64,000 bases of DNA from Sphingomonas faeni (lineage in GTDB: Bacteria > Pseudomonadota > Alphaproteobacteria > Sphingomonadales > Sphingomonadaceae), in assembly GCF_030817315.1 (NCBI RefSeq), contig NZ_JAUSZF010000001.1:3429001-3493000 (forward strand). Reading direction: 5' to 3'. Shown here one piece after another: positions 24,189 to 33,125 of this stretch. Below the pieces are notes generated by a model, which saw only the letters and a list, made by a program, of their open reading frames with translations, ran no database searches and was not told the origin of the DNA. Position 1 is the first letter of the stretch; every line of letters begins with the position of its first letter. The translations under genes and the position numbers were made by a program.

Positions 24189-25472
24189 TCAGGCGGCCTT
24201 TGCCGCCATGCGCGCAGCGAGCTTTTCTTCTTCGGTCCAGACCTTGCGCTCGCGCGGTGGCTTGGTCGGCTTGACCTGCTTCACCGGACCGCCGCCAAGC
24301 ACGGGCGCGCGCTTGGTCGAGTGGCGGGCCACTTCGCAATGCCATTCGTGATCGTCCTGAACGGTCAAGGTACGACCGATCTCCCGTTCCACGTCGTGCA
24401 GCCAGGCGCGCTGTTCGGCATCGCACAGCGTGATGGCGAAGCCGCTTCGACCGGCCCGGCCGGTGCGGCCGATCCGGTGGACGTAGCTTTCCGGCAGGCT
24501 CGGCAGGTCGTGGTTGAACACGTGGGTCACCGTATCGACGTCGATGCCGCGCGCCGCGATGTCGGTCGCGACGAGCACCTGGACGGTACCGGCACGAAAT
24601 GCGTCGAGCGCACGTTCGCGTTGGCCCTGCGATTTGTTACCGTGCAATGCCTCGGCCGTGATGCCCGCTTCGCCGATAAACGCGCAGACGTCATTGGCGA
24701 TGTTCTTCTGAAGCGTGAAGACGACCGCCTGCCCCATGTTGGGGGTTTGCAGAAGCGCGAGCAGCGCCGCCTTCTTGTCGGCTGCGTCGAGAAACATCAC
24801 GGACTGATTGATGCGATCGACGGTAGTCGACGGCGGTGCGATCTCGACCTTTGCCGGGTCGCGTAACAGGCTGTCGGCCAGCGCGGCGATCGACTTCGGC
24901 ATCGTTGCCGAGAACAACAGCGTGTGGCGATCCCGCGGCAGCGTCGCTACGATGCGCTCGATCGGCTTCGCGAAACCCATGTCGAGCATCTGGTCGGCTT
25001 CGTCCAGCACGAGCGCTTCGAGTCGGGAAAGGTCGCACAGACCTTGCTCGATCAGGTCCAGCAGGCGCCCGGGAGCGGCGACGATGATGTCAACGCCACC
25101 CTCGAGCGCCTTGACCTGATGGAACTGGCTGACGCCGCCGAAGATCGTCATCACGCTCGGCTTCACATGACGGCCGAAGCTTTCGAAGCCGGCGGCGATC
25201 TGCGACACCAATTCGCGCGTCGGCGCCAATACCAGTACGCGGGCGCCACCCTTGGGCGCCGGACGGGGATCGGCGGCCAGACGGTGCAACAATGGCAGTG
25301 CGAAGGCTGCCGTCTTGCCGGTGCCGGTCTGCGCCATGCCGAGCATGTCGCGGCCCTCGAGCAGCATCGGGATCGACTGCGCCTGGATCGGAGTCGGGTT
25401 GGTATAGCCCTCTTCGGCTAGCGCCTGCAGCAAGAAGGGCGCCAGCGAGAGATCTGCGAATGTCGTGGTCAT
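24189..25472 (-). CDS. DEAD-box RNA helicase (RhlE-like)
   Basis: A 427-residue ATP-dependent RNA helicase. All motifs are present in order: Q motif ('TNPTPIQAQSIP', about 24-35), motif I Ala-Gln-Thr-Gly-Thr-Gly-Lys-Thr (about 47-54), Ia Pro-Thr-Arg-Glu-Leu, Ib Pro-Gly-Arg-Leu, DEAD (about 155-158), Ser-Ala-Thr and His-Arg-Ile-Gly-Arg-Thr-Gly-Arg (about 335). The tail of about 60 residues is Lys/Pro-rich and basic, as in RhlE-type helicases that assist ribosome assembly and mRNA decay. RhlE versus other short DEAD-box proteins cannot be separated with certainty here. Confidence 0.92.
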   Translation of the reverse strand: MTTTFADLSLAPFLLQALAEEGYTNPTPIQAQSIPMLLEGRDMLGMAQTGTGKTAAFALPLLHRLAADPRPAPKGGARVLVLAPTRELVSQIAAGFESFGRHVKPSVMTIFGGVSQFHQVKALEGGVDIIVAAPGRLLDLIEQGLCDLSRLEALVLDEADQMLDMGFAKPIERIVATLPRDRHTLLFSATMPKSIAALADSLLRDPAKVEIAPPSTTVDRINQSVMFLDAADKKAALLALLQTPNMGQAVVFTLQKNIANDVCAFIGEAGITAEALHGNKSQGQRERALDAFRAGTVQVLVATDIAARGIDVDTVTHVFNHDLPSLPESYVHRIGRTGRAGRSGFAITLCDAEQRAWLHDVEREIGRTLTVQDDHEWHCEVARHSTKRAPVLGGGPVKQVKPTKPPRERKVWTEEEKLAARMAAKAA

Positions 25473-25638
25473 GGTACGCGGCGCCTCCAGCGCTGAGCTA
25501 GGCTGCGCCGGATAGGCTTAGCGTATTGCGAGCGCGCGCTGGTAGGTTTTATGCTGCACTGCGTCAAACGAAAAGCGGGCATCGCCGATACGTCGTTGGA
25601 CGCAGATTAACGGCGTGCCGTTGCCGCGCCGGTCGATG

Positions 25639-25683
25639 GTGCCGAGAGGGCAGCGGTGCAAGGCAACGCTGCCCTCTCGGCAC
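25639..25683 (-). terminator. 17-bp perfect hairpin after the sugar operon
   Basis: A perfect inverted repeat (25639-25655 with 25667-25683, loop of 11) begins 9 bases beyond the stop of the GH31 gene. No T-run follows on the minus strand, so it is either a strong stem-loop terminator of the weak-U type or a 3' stabilising structure. It also lies downstream of nothing on the plus strand. Confidence 0.6.
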
Positions 25684-25691
25684 CCGTTCGA

Positions 25692-28184
25692 CTATGCCCC
25701 CGCCCCCTCCAAAAGAAGCGTGCTGGCAACGCGTGCAGGTGGAACGACGAAGGTCGATGTTGCGGTTGCCTTGTCCTGGACGACGGCGACGCTCTTACCC
25801 TTGGATCGTGCGACTCCGGTGCCGTTCCAGCCATGGACGGTGACGGCGATCGACTTCCACCACGGCTTGAAGCCACCCTCGGGCTTGGCAAAGTCGATCG
25901 ACAGGCCGGTCGGCGTGATCGTGCAGCGCACTGTCTGGCGGAAATAGCCGCGGCGGGTGTACGCCAAGGTGCGGCCGTCATCCTCGTAAAGCGTCCCCGT
26001 GCAGTTCGCGCCGGGATAGACATCGAGCCGCAACGGGCCGTTCGGCGTCTCGGTCGTGCTCTGGACCAGCGGCTGGCGGGGCAGGATCGTGCCGGCGCGG
26101 ACGAACACGGGCAGGTGATCGAGCCGCGGCGTCTCGGTGACGCGGTCGCCGAGCGTGCGCGCGGTCGGCACGGCTTGCGTCGCTGACTGGATCGGGCCGG
26201 CGGCGGCGGGCTCGGGCGTGCCGACGCGCTGCCCGGTCCAGTAATCATACCAGCCACCAGCGGGGAGGCAGACGTCGTAGACCTGCGGCGACTCCGGCTT
26301 GGGCGGCGGCGCGATCAGCAGCGACTTGCCGAGCGTGAACGCCATCGACTGGTCGCACGATGCGGTCGCGGCGGCCGGGTAATCGTAGAACACAGGGCGC
26401 ATGATCGGATCGCCGAACCGCGCATTCTGGTCCGCCAGCGCGTAGAAATACGGCATCAGGCGATAGCGCTCCTCGATGAAGCGGCGGCGGATCGCGAGGT
26501 GGTCGGGGCCGTCGACCCAGGGTTCGACGCGGGGCGTGCCGGTCGCCGAGTGGTTGCGGAACACCGGCGTGAACGCGCCGATCTCGGTCCAGCGCGTGAG
26601 CAGATCGGGGCTCGGGCCGCCCGCGAAGCCGCTGACATCGGCGGCGCTGTAGCCGAAGCCCGACAGGCCGAGGTTGATGATCTGCTGCACCGACAGCTTT
26701 AGGTGATCCCAGGTCGCGCTGTTGTCGCCGGTCCAGGTGACCGCATAACGCTGTCCGCCGGCATAGCTCGCACGCGTCATCACGAACGGACGCTCGTCGG
26801 GACGCAGTTTGAGCAGGCCGTCGAACGTCGCGCGCGTGTTGAGCATGCCGTAGACGTTGTGCGCCTCGCGGTGATCGGTGATGCGCGCGGCGAAATCGTC
26901 GCTGTCGATACGGTGGCGGGTGTCGAGCGGCATCGTCTTGGTCGGCGTCTCGAAGATCGCCGGCTCGTTCATGTCGTTCCAGAAGCCTGCGATCCCGGCG
27001 TCGAGGAAGCCCTTATACTGCTCGCCCCACCACGTCCTTGCGGCGGTCTTGGTGAAGTCCGGGAACACCGACCGGCCTGGCCAGACCGGCGCGACATAGG
27101 GGCTGCCATCGGCGTTCTTGATGAACGCGTCGGCCTTCATCCCGCTCTGGTACGGCGCATAGCCCTGCTCGACCGCGGCGATGTGGAGGTCGGTGATCGC
27201 GACCAGCTTGATCCCGTCCGCCTTCATCTCGGTGGCGAGCTTGGGGAGGTCGGGGAAGGTTTTGGCGTCGGTGGTGAACGGGCGGTTGCGATCCTGATAG
27301 CCGATGTCGAGCCAGATCACGTCGGTCGGTACGCGGTCGCTGCGCAGGCGCGCGGCGATCTGGCGAACCTCGTCGGCGCTGCCATAGCTGTAGCGCGACT
27401 GCTGATAGCCGAGCGCCCATTTCGGTGCGAGCGGGGCGTGGCCGGTCAGGTCGGCATAACGCCGCGTGACCTCGGCCATCGATGGCCCGGCGATGAAGTA
27501 ATAGTCGATCGGGCCGTCGGGGCCGCCGAACGAGAGCGTCTCGGCATCGCGGTGGCCGAAGTCGAACCAGGTGCGGTAGGTGTTGTCGAGCAGGATGCCG
27601 TAGCTGCCGCCCGCGCCGCCGGTGCCGATGAAGAAGGGTATCGACTTGTAGATCGGATCGTCCGCGCTGCTGAACCCGAACGCGTCGGTGTTCCAGTCGA
27701 CGAAACCGTGGCCGCGCCGGTCGAGGCCCTGCGTCTTGTCGCCCAGGCCGTAGAAATGCTCCGAGATCGGCAGCGTCTTCGAGATCGCGAACGCCTTGCC
27801 GTCGGTCGCGACTGGGGCGGCGTCTGCGGAGATGATCTTGCCGTCGAGCGTCTCGAACGTGATCGCGCCGCCGGCACCGACGCGTACGCGGACGCTGGCG
27901 GTGGCGAAGCCGTCGGGGGCGGCGGCCACGGCGATCTTCTGGTGGCGGATCGCGGCGGGGACGGCCCAGCTGGCGTCCTCCGGGAACACGCCGTTCTTCG
28001 CGACGCGGACGCGCACGAGTCCGTCGGTCATCGCGGTGATCCGCGTAACCGTCGTCCCGACCTGGACCTCGACGCCGTCGCGGCTCGGGATCAGCTTGGG
28101 CGCTGCGACGACGCTAGTCTGGGCCTGGACGGGCGTGCTGCAGATGGCGGCGGTGGCGGCGAGCAGGAGGGCGATGCGTTTCAT
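25692..28184 (-). CDS. GH31 alpha-glucosidase, exported
   Basis: An 830-residue glycoside hydrolase family 31 enzyme that releases glucose from non-reducing ends of alpha-linked oligosaccharides. The start at 28184 is set by a signal peptide (Met-Lys-Arg, hydrophobic core, cleavage after Val-Gln-Ala near residue 22) and by the ATGA overlap with the upstream halogenase gene. The longer frame to 28496 lies inside that gene. The catalytic nucleophile Asp is in 'FWNDMNEPAIF' (about residue 390) and the GH31 'WTGDNSATWDHLK' block follows at about 470. It is the last gene of the operon and is followed by a hairpin. Confidence 0.93.
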   Translation of the reverse strand: MKRIALLLAATAAICSTPVQAQTSVVAAPKLIPSRDGVEVQVGTTVTRITAMTDGLVRVRVAKNGVFPEDASWAVPAAIRHQKIAVAAAPDGFATASVRVRVGAGGAITFETLDGKIISADAAPVATDGKAFAISKTLPISEHFYGLGDKTQGLDRRGHGFVDWNTDAFGFSSADDPIYKSIPFFIGTGGAGGSYGILLDNTYRTWFDFGHRDAETLSFGGPDGPIDYYFIAGPSMAEVTRRYADLTGHAPLAPKWALGYQQSRYSYGSADEVRQIAARLRSDRVPTDVIWLDIGYQDRNRPFTTDAKTFPDLPKLATEMKADGIKLVAITDLHIAAVEQGYAPYQSGMKADAFIKNADGSPYVAPVWPGRSVFPDFTKTAARTWWGEQYKGFLDAGIAGFWNDMNEPAIFETPTKTMPLDTRHRIDSDDFAARITDHREAHNVYGMLNTRATFDGLLKLRPDERPFVMTRASYAGGQRYAVTWTGDNSATWDHLKLSVQQIINLGLSGFGYSAADVSGFAGGPSPDLLTRWTEIGAFTPVFRNHSATGTPRVEPWVDGPDHLAIRRRFIEERYRLMPYFYALADQNARFGDPIMRPVFYDYPAAATASCDQSMAFTLGKSLLIAPPPKPESPQVYDVCLPAGGWYDYWTGQRVGTPEPAAAGPIQSATQAVPTARTLGDRVTETPRLDHLPVFVRAGTILPRQPLVQSTTETPNGPLRLDVYPGANCTGTLYEDDGRTLAYTRRGYFRQTVRCTITPTGLSIDFAKPEGGFKPWWKSIAVTVHGWNGTGVARSKGKSVAVVQDKATATSTFVVPPARVASTLLLEGAGA

Positions 28185-29713
28185 ACGTGATCCTTGTGGT
28201 CCGCCAGGCGGCGGAGGCGAGAGGCGTGCGACCCGAAATTCAATGCGCAGCGGGTCAGGAAATCGTCGATCCGCGGCATATCGACCGGATCGATATCGGG
28301 ACCGGGCGGGGTGAGCCGCGCGGTGTCGGGAAAGGTGCCGTAACCGGCGAACAGGCAGTGCCAGCTGATCGCGGAATAATAGCGCGCGAGCCCGGCGCGA
28401 TCGATTGCCGCGACCATGTCGGCGCCGGTGAACCAGGTGGACATCAGCATCTTCAGGTCGTCGGACAGGGCGTCCACGCCGCGCGCTTCCGCCCAATAGC
28501 CGGTGGGATCGTCGTGGCGCTGGTTCAGGCGGTAGTGCGCGACGATGTAATCGCGGACGCCATCGTAGCGCGCGGCGATCCGGGTGTTGAACGCGGTGCG
28601 GACCGCGTCGGTCGCGCCGCCCTGATCGACCATGTCGAGGAACGCCTCGACGGTGGCGATGACGAGGTGCAGCGCGGTTGCTTCGAGCGGTTCGATGAAG
28701 CCTTGGGCCAGCCCTACCGCGAGCGCGTTATGCGACCAGCTGTCGCGGACGCGGCCGACGCGCATCTTGAGATGGCGCGCTTCGCCGGTCTCGACGCCGA
28801 TATGTGCGCGGAGTTCTGCTTCGGCCTGCGCTTCGGTCAGGTGGCGGCTGGAATAGACGTAGCCGTTGCCGTTTCGACTGGTCAGCGGGATGTGCCACGC
28901 CCAGCCCGCCGACAGCGCGGTCGCACGGGTCTGGCTGGGGATCGGCGCGCCGGGGGCGTGCGCGGTCGGCATCACCACCGCGCGGTCGTTGAACAGCGCG
29001 TCGGCGTAGCTGACGAAGGGCATTTCCAGCGCGCCGAAGATCGTGCTGCGAAACCCGCTGGCGTCGACGAAGATGTCGCCTGCGATGCGCTCGCCATCGG
29101 TATCGATCAGCGCGGCGATGTCGCCGTTCGGGGCGCGCTCGACGCTGGCGATCCGCCGTTGGAGGTGGACGACGCCAAGCGCTTTGGTCGCGTGCTTGGC
29201 TAAGAAAGCCCCGACTTTGTACGCATCGAAATGATAGCCGTAGCTGACCTCGAACGGGAAGTTGGCGGCAGGTTGCGGCGCGCAGTTCGCGGCGGCGAGG
29301 CGAGCGGGGAGCAGGAACTGGTCGGGGTGCGCCTCGACGTCGCGTCCTGTTCGTCTTGCCCGCGTGTTGTAGAAGAATTGCGGCGCGGTGTGGCCGTCGA
29401 GCGCGGTGGGGAAGGGGTGGAAATAACGCTCGTACCCGGCACGGTCGGACCAGCCCTCGAAGCCGATCCCGAGCTTGTAGGTCGCATCGCATGCGGGCAT
29501 CCAGTCGGCTTCGGCGATGCCGAGCGTGTCGAAGAAGTGCTTTAACTGCGGCGTCGATCCTTCGCCGACGCCGACGATGCCGATCTCCGGGCTTTCGACC
29601 AGCGTGACGCGAACGCCGCGCGCGCGCCAGCGATGCGCGACCAGGCACGCGGTCATCCACCCGGCGGTGCCGCCGCCGAGGATGACGATGTGCTGGCCGC
29701 GCCCGTCGATCAC
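28181..29713 (-). CDS. flavin-dependent (tryptophan) halogenase family protein, copy 1
   Basis: A 510-residue member of the tryptophan halogenase family. The FAD-binding Gly-Gly-Gly-Thr-Ala-Gly-Trp lies at residues 13-19, the family's 'GVGEGSTPQ' at about 48, the Lys proposed to bind the chlorinating intermediate in 'TYKLGIGFEGW', and the Trp-x-Trp-x-Ile-Pro motif ('GWAWHIP') near residue 268. In sphingomonad and Caulobacter sugar loci such genes lie beside TonB receptors and hydrolases and their substrate is unknown. Tryptophan need not be the substrate. It overlaps both flanking glycosidase genes by 4 nt. Confidence 0.9.
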   Translation of the reverse strand: MIDGRGQHIVILGGGTAGWMTACLVAHRWRARGVRVTLVESPEIGIVGVGEGSTPQLKHFFDTLGIAEADWMPACDATYKLGIGFEGWSDRAGYERYFHPFPTALDGHTAPQFFYNTRARRTGRDVEAHPDQFLLPARLAAANCAPQPAANFPFEVSYGYHFDAYKVGAFLAKHATKALGVVHLQRRIASVERAPNGDIAALIDTDGERIAGDIFVDASGFRSTIFGALEMPFVSYADALFNDRAVVMPTAHAPGAPIPSQTRATALSAGWAWHIPLTSRNGNGYVYSSRHLTEAQAEAELRAHIGVETGEARHLKMRVGRVRDSWSHNALAVGLAQGFIEPLEATALHLVIATVEAFLDMVDQGGATDAVRTAFNTRIAARYDGVRDYIVAHYRLNQRHDDPTGYWAEARGVDALSDDLKMLMSTWFTGADMVAAIDRAGLARYYSAISWHCLFAGYGTFPDTARLTPPGPDIDPVDMPRIDDFLTRCALNFGSHASRLRRLADHKDHV

Positions 29714-31323
29714 CGCCGCAGCACCAGCCCGGACAGCGGCGGCAGCGTCGTCGTGTCGGCGCCATCGGTCGCAAACAGCATGTCGCCGTCGGTGGCAATG
29801 CCGGTTGGCCAGCCGCGCGGTTCGTCGCCGAGGTTGAACGCGCAGAGCAGCGTCTCGTTGTCAGCCTCGCGCTCGAAAGCGATCACTGCATCGTCGCTGT
29901 GGACGATCCGAAGGCTGCCCAGCCGCAACGCCGGATGCGCCTTCCGTGCGGCGATCAGCGTCCTTGTCCAGTGCAGGAGCGACGTCGCATCCGCTTCCTG
30001 CGCGTCGACCGCGATCGCGCGGTGGTCCTCCCCGAACGGCAGCCACGGCTGGGTGCTGCCGAACCCGAGATCGGGCGCCGTGCCGATCCACGGCATTGGG
30101 GTGCGGGCGCCGTCTCGGGACAGCGTCAACGGCCAGTTCGCGATCGCCTCGGGATCGAGCAGGTCGGCGAAGGCGATGTCGACTTGCGTCAGCCCCAGCT
30201 CTTCGCCCTGATACAGGAAGATGTTGCCGCGCAGTGCGACGAGCAGCAGGATCTTCATCCGCGCGAACGCCTCGCGCTGGTCGGGCGTCGTCCAGCGCGA
30301 GATCGCGCGTGGCGCGTCGTGGTTCTCGAACGCCCAGCTCGGCCAGCCGAGACCCGGGGTATCGGGCCAGTTGCCGACCGCATCGACGATCAAGTCGGGC
30401 GTCAGCCGGTCCGCGTACAGGAAGTCGAAGCCGTACGCGCTGTTGAGCCGGCCATTGCCGCCGGTGAACAGCTTCATCTCGCGGTCGCTGTCGTCGCCGC
30501 CGACTTCGGCGACCGTGAACCCCGCGCCATATTCGTCGAGCAACGCGCGGATCCGCTCGATGAACCCGACGATGTCCGGATGGCTCTGGTTGTGCAGCTT
30601 AAGCTGGAAATCGAACGACCGCGTGCGTGCGCGATTGGTCGCTGGCGCGGGCGGATTGTCGGTCAGCGCCGGGTCGTGCATCGCGAAGTTTATCGCATCG
30701 AGGCGGAAGCCGTCGACGCCGCGATCGAGCCAGAACCGCGCCGTCGCGATCAGCTCGTCCTGCACCGCGGGATTATGCCCGTTGAGTTGCGGCTGGTCCT
30801 TCAGGAAATTGTGCATGTAATATTGGCCGCGTCGCGCGTCCCAGGTCCAGGCTGGGCCGCCGAACACCGACTGCCAGTTCGACGGCGGCGTGCCGTCGGG
30901 CTTGGCATCCGCCCAGACGTACCAGTCCGCCTTGTCGCCGCTGCGCGACGCACGGCTCTGGCGGAACCAGTCATGCTCCTCCGAGGTGTGCGAATAGACC
31001 TGATCGATGATGATCTTGAGCCCGAGCGTATGCGCGCGCGCGATCAGCGCATCGAAATCGGCGAGCGTGCCGAAGATCGGATCGACGTCGCGGTAATCCG
31101 ACACGTCGTAGCCGAAGTCCGCCATCGGCGAGGTGAAGAACGGCGACAGCCACACCGCGTCGACGCCGAGGCTGGCGACATAATCGAGATGCGCGGTGAT
31201 ACCCGGCAGGTCGCCGATCCCGTCGTCGTTCGAGTCCGCGAAACTACGGGGATAGATCTGATAGATCGTCGCGCCCTTCCACCACGGGTGGTCGGCAGCG
31301 GACTCAGGCAATCGTGCAGGCAT
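29710..31323 (-). CDS. GH13 alpha-glucosidase (oligo-1,6-glucosidase type)
   Basis: A 537-residue GH13 enzyme without signal peptide, so probably cytoplasmic. I start it at the ATG at 31323, whose last base-pair overlap (TGATG) couples it to the amylase gene. GH13 regions are clear: 'DQVYSHTS' (region I, about 100), 'GFRLDAINFA' with nucleophile Asp (about 200), 'VAEVGGDD' with acid/base Glu (about 270) and 'ENHDAPR' (about 330). The pattern matches oligo-alpha-glucosidases acting on maltose or isomaltose-type sugars. Confidence 0.93.
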   Translation of the reverse strand: MPARLPESAADHPWWKGATIYQIYPRSFADSNDDGIGDLPGITAHLDYVASLGVDAVWLSPFFTSPMADFGYDVSDYRDVDPIFGTLADFDALIARAHTLGLKIIIDQVYSHTSEEHDWFRQSRASRSGDKADWYVWADAKPDGTPPSNWQSVFGGPAWTWDARRGQYYMHNFLKDQPQLNGHNPAVQDELIATARFWLDRGVDGFRLDAINFAMHDPALTDNPPAPATNRARTRSFDFQLKLHNQSHPDIVGFIERIRALLDEYGAGFTVAEVGGDDSDREMKLFTGGNGRLNSAYGFDFLYADRLTPDLIVDAVGNWPDTPGLGWPSWAFENHDAPRAISRWTTPDQREAFARMKILLLVALRGNIFLYQGEELGLTQVDIAFADLLDPEAIANWPLTLSRDGARTPMPWIGTAPDLGFGSTQPWLPFGEDHRAIAVDAQEADATSLLHWTRTLIAARKAHPALRLGSLRIVHSDDAVIAFEREADNETLLCAFNLGDEPRGWPTGIATDGDMLFATDGADTTTLPPLSGLVLRR

Positions 31324-33125
31324 CAACGAGTCTCCGCGGCGCAGACGGCATAGCCGAACGCGGGCAGGGTTAGGGTTACACTGCCGGGGGCGGCAGCGCG
31401 GGACGCACATTTCTCGGCGAGCGTAGCGAAGCGCGTGGAGCCGATCTCGACCTGCACCGCCTGCGTCAGCGGCTTGGCGGAGGTGTTGAACGCCATCAGG
31501 ATTTCCGCGCCGGTCGACGGATCGAAGCGCGAAACCGCGAGCAGGCCCGGTGTCTCGCTACGGCTACGGATCACCGTCCGGCCACGCGTGAGCGCCGGAT
31601 GCGCGACGCGGATCTTCGACAGTTCGGCGATCTGGCGGAACAGCGGATTGGTCTCGCCAAAGCTCTCGGTCGCGGTCGTCTTGGTCGTGCCGAGCAGGCG
31701 GTTGTCGTTGTAGATCGCGACCTTCGACGCGAACATGTCCTCGCGCGCGTCCTGATCGTTGCCGTCGCCGACAAAGCCCTGTTCGTCGCCCGAATAGATC
31801 GTCGGCACGCCGCGCAGCGTCAGCAGCATCGCGTTCGACAGCAGGACGCGCTTCAGCACTTCCTCGTCGGATGCCTGCGGGAACGCTTTCCGCACGTAGG
31901 TGGCGAAGCGGCCGTCGTCGTGGTTGCCGGTGAAGGTCGGCAGGATCGCCGCGGTGTCGACGCCCTTCGCATACAGCACGTCGCCGTCGAACAAAGCCTC
32001 GAACGCATCGGTACCGCGCGTGCCGGCGACCGTCTCGACCACCGCCTGGCGGAACGCGAAGTCGAGCACTGCGGGCAGCTTGTCGACGACCGTGTGCTGC
32101 GCGAGCACCGCCGGACGGACCTCGTGATCGGAGACTTCGCCGAAGATGTGGAAGTTCGGGATGCCGTTCGCCTGCGCGCGCGTCAGCATCGCCGGCACGA
32201 ACTGCGCCCAGAATTCGGGGTTCACGTGACGCGCGGTGTCGATGCGGAAGCCGTCGACCTTGAACCGGTCGATCCATGATCCGAAGATGTCGATCATCCC
32301 GCTCACGACGCGCGGGTTCTCCGTCATCACGTCGTCGAGCCCCGAGAAATCGCCCATCGTCGAGCTCTCGTTCATGAACGTGGTGTCGCCGCGATTATGG
32401 TAATAGATCGGGTCGTTGAGCCACGCTGGCACCTTCACGGTCCGCTCGGCAGCGGGCACGTACGGCGTGTAGGCATAGGTCGTGTCGGTCAGCTTGGCGA
32501 AGTTCGCCGTGGTCCGCACGTCGTCGCCGACGAACCCGCCATTGATCGCCTTCCCGCCGACGCCGCCCTTGCGCTGGTACGGATAGGTCGCGCGGTCGCG
32601 GTACGGGCAGGGCATGCCGACCGCGCATTCGCGGTACTGGATCACGTCCGCGGTGTGGTTGATGATGATGTCCATATACACCTTCATCCCGCGCGCGTGC
32701 GCCGCATCGACGAAGGCGGTCATGTCGGCATTGGTGCCGAGATGCGGGTCGACCTGCGTGAAGTCGGTGATCCAGTAACCGTGATAGCCCGCGGACTCGC
32801 GGCCCGGCGAACCCTGCACCGCTTTGTTCTTGAAGATCGGCCCGAGCCAGATCGCGGTCGCGCCGAGATGCTGGATATAGTCGAGCCGCTTGGTCAGGCC
32901 CTTCAGATCGCCGCCGTGATAGAAGCCCTTGGCGGTTGGGTCATAACCGGTCTTGAGGCGATCGCCGGCGATCCCGCCGCGATCGTTCGACGGGTCGGCA
33001 TTCTCGAACCGGTCGGGCAGCACGAAATAGATCACCTCGTCCTGCGGCGCACGCGCGCGGTAGTCGGCGGGCGGCACGGCGGCCGCGCCGGACAGCGCGA
33101 GTAGGATGGCGGCGGCGATGCTCAT
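31323..33125 (-). CDS. GH13 alpha-amylase, exported
   Basis: A 600-residue extracellular or periplasmic alpha-amylase-like enzyme. The ATG at 33125 opens a signal peptide (Met-Ser-Ile-Ala-Ala-Ala-Ile-Leu-Leu-Ala) and overlaps the stop of the upstream gene (ATGA). GH13 motifs: 'DIIINHTADV' (about 155), 'GFRIDTARHV' with nucleophile Asp (about 300), 'FGEVSDHE' with acid/base Glu (about 335) and 'TGNHDDGRF' (about 405). A calcium-binding-like Cys-containing loop ('YRECAVGMPCPYRD') follows region I. It should cut starch or glycogen into oligosaccharides for the transporters of the locus. Confidence 0.93.
   Translation of the reverse strand: MSIAAAILLALSGAAAVPPADYRARAPQDEVIYFVLPDRFENADPSNDRGGIAGDRLKTGYDPTAKGFYHGGDLKGLTKRLDYIQHLGATAIWLGPIFKNKAVQGSPGRESAGYHGYWITDFTQVDPHLGTNADMTAFVDAAHARGMKVYMDIIINHTADVIQYRECAVGMPCPYRDRATYPYQRKGGVGGKAINGGFVGDDVRTTANFAKLTDTTYAYTPYVPAAERTVKVPAWLNDPIYYHNRGDTTFMNESSTMGDFSGLDDVMTENPRVVSGMIDIFGSWIDRFKVDGFRIDTARHVNPEFWAQFVPAMLTRAQANGIPNFHIFGEVSDHEVRPAVLAQHTVVDKLPAVLDFAFRQAVVETVAGTRGTDAFEALFDGDVLYAKGVDTAAILPTFTGNHDDGRFATYVRKAFPQASDEEVLKRVLLSNAMLLTLRGVPTIYSGDEQGFVGDGNDQDAREDMFASKVAIYNDNRLLGTTKTTATESFGETNPLFRQIAELSKIRVAHPALTRGRTVIRSRSETPGLLAVSRFDPSTGAEILMAFNTSAKPLTQAVQVEIGSTRFATLAEKCASRAAAPGSVTLTLPAFGYAVCAAETR

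Noticed and set aside
26703..28190. 495-codon plus-strand open frame
   Set aside because: Lies antisense to the GH31 gene. Long antisense frames are normal in GC-rich coding DNA and this one shows no domain and no ribosome binding site.
28185..28496. N-terminal extension of the GH31 gene
   Set aside because: It would bury a clear signal peptide and lies inside the halogenase gene; the ATGA overlap supports the start at 28184.
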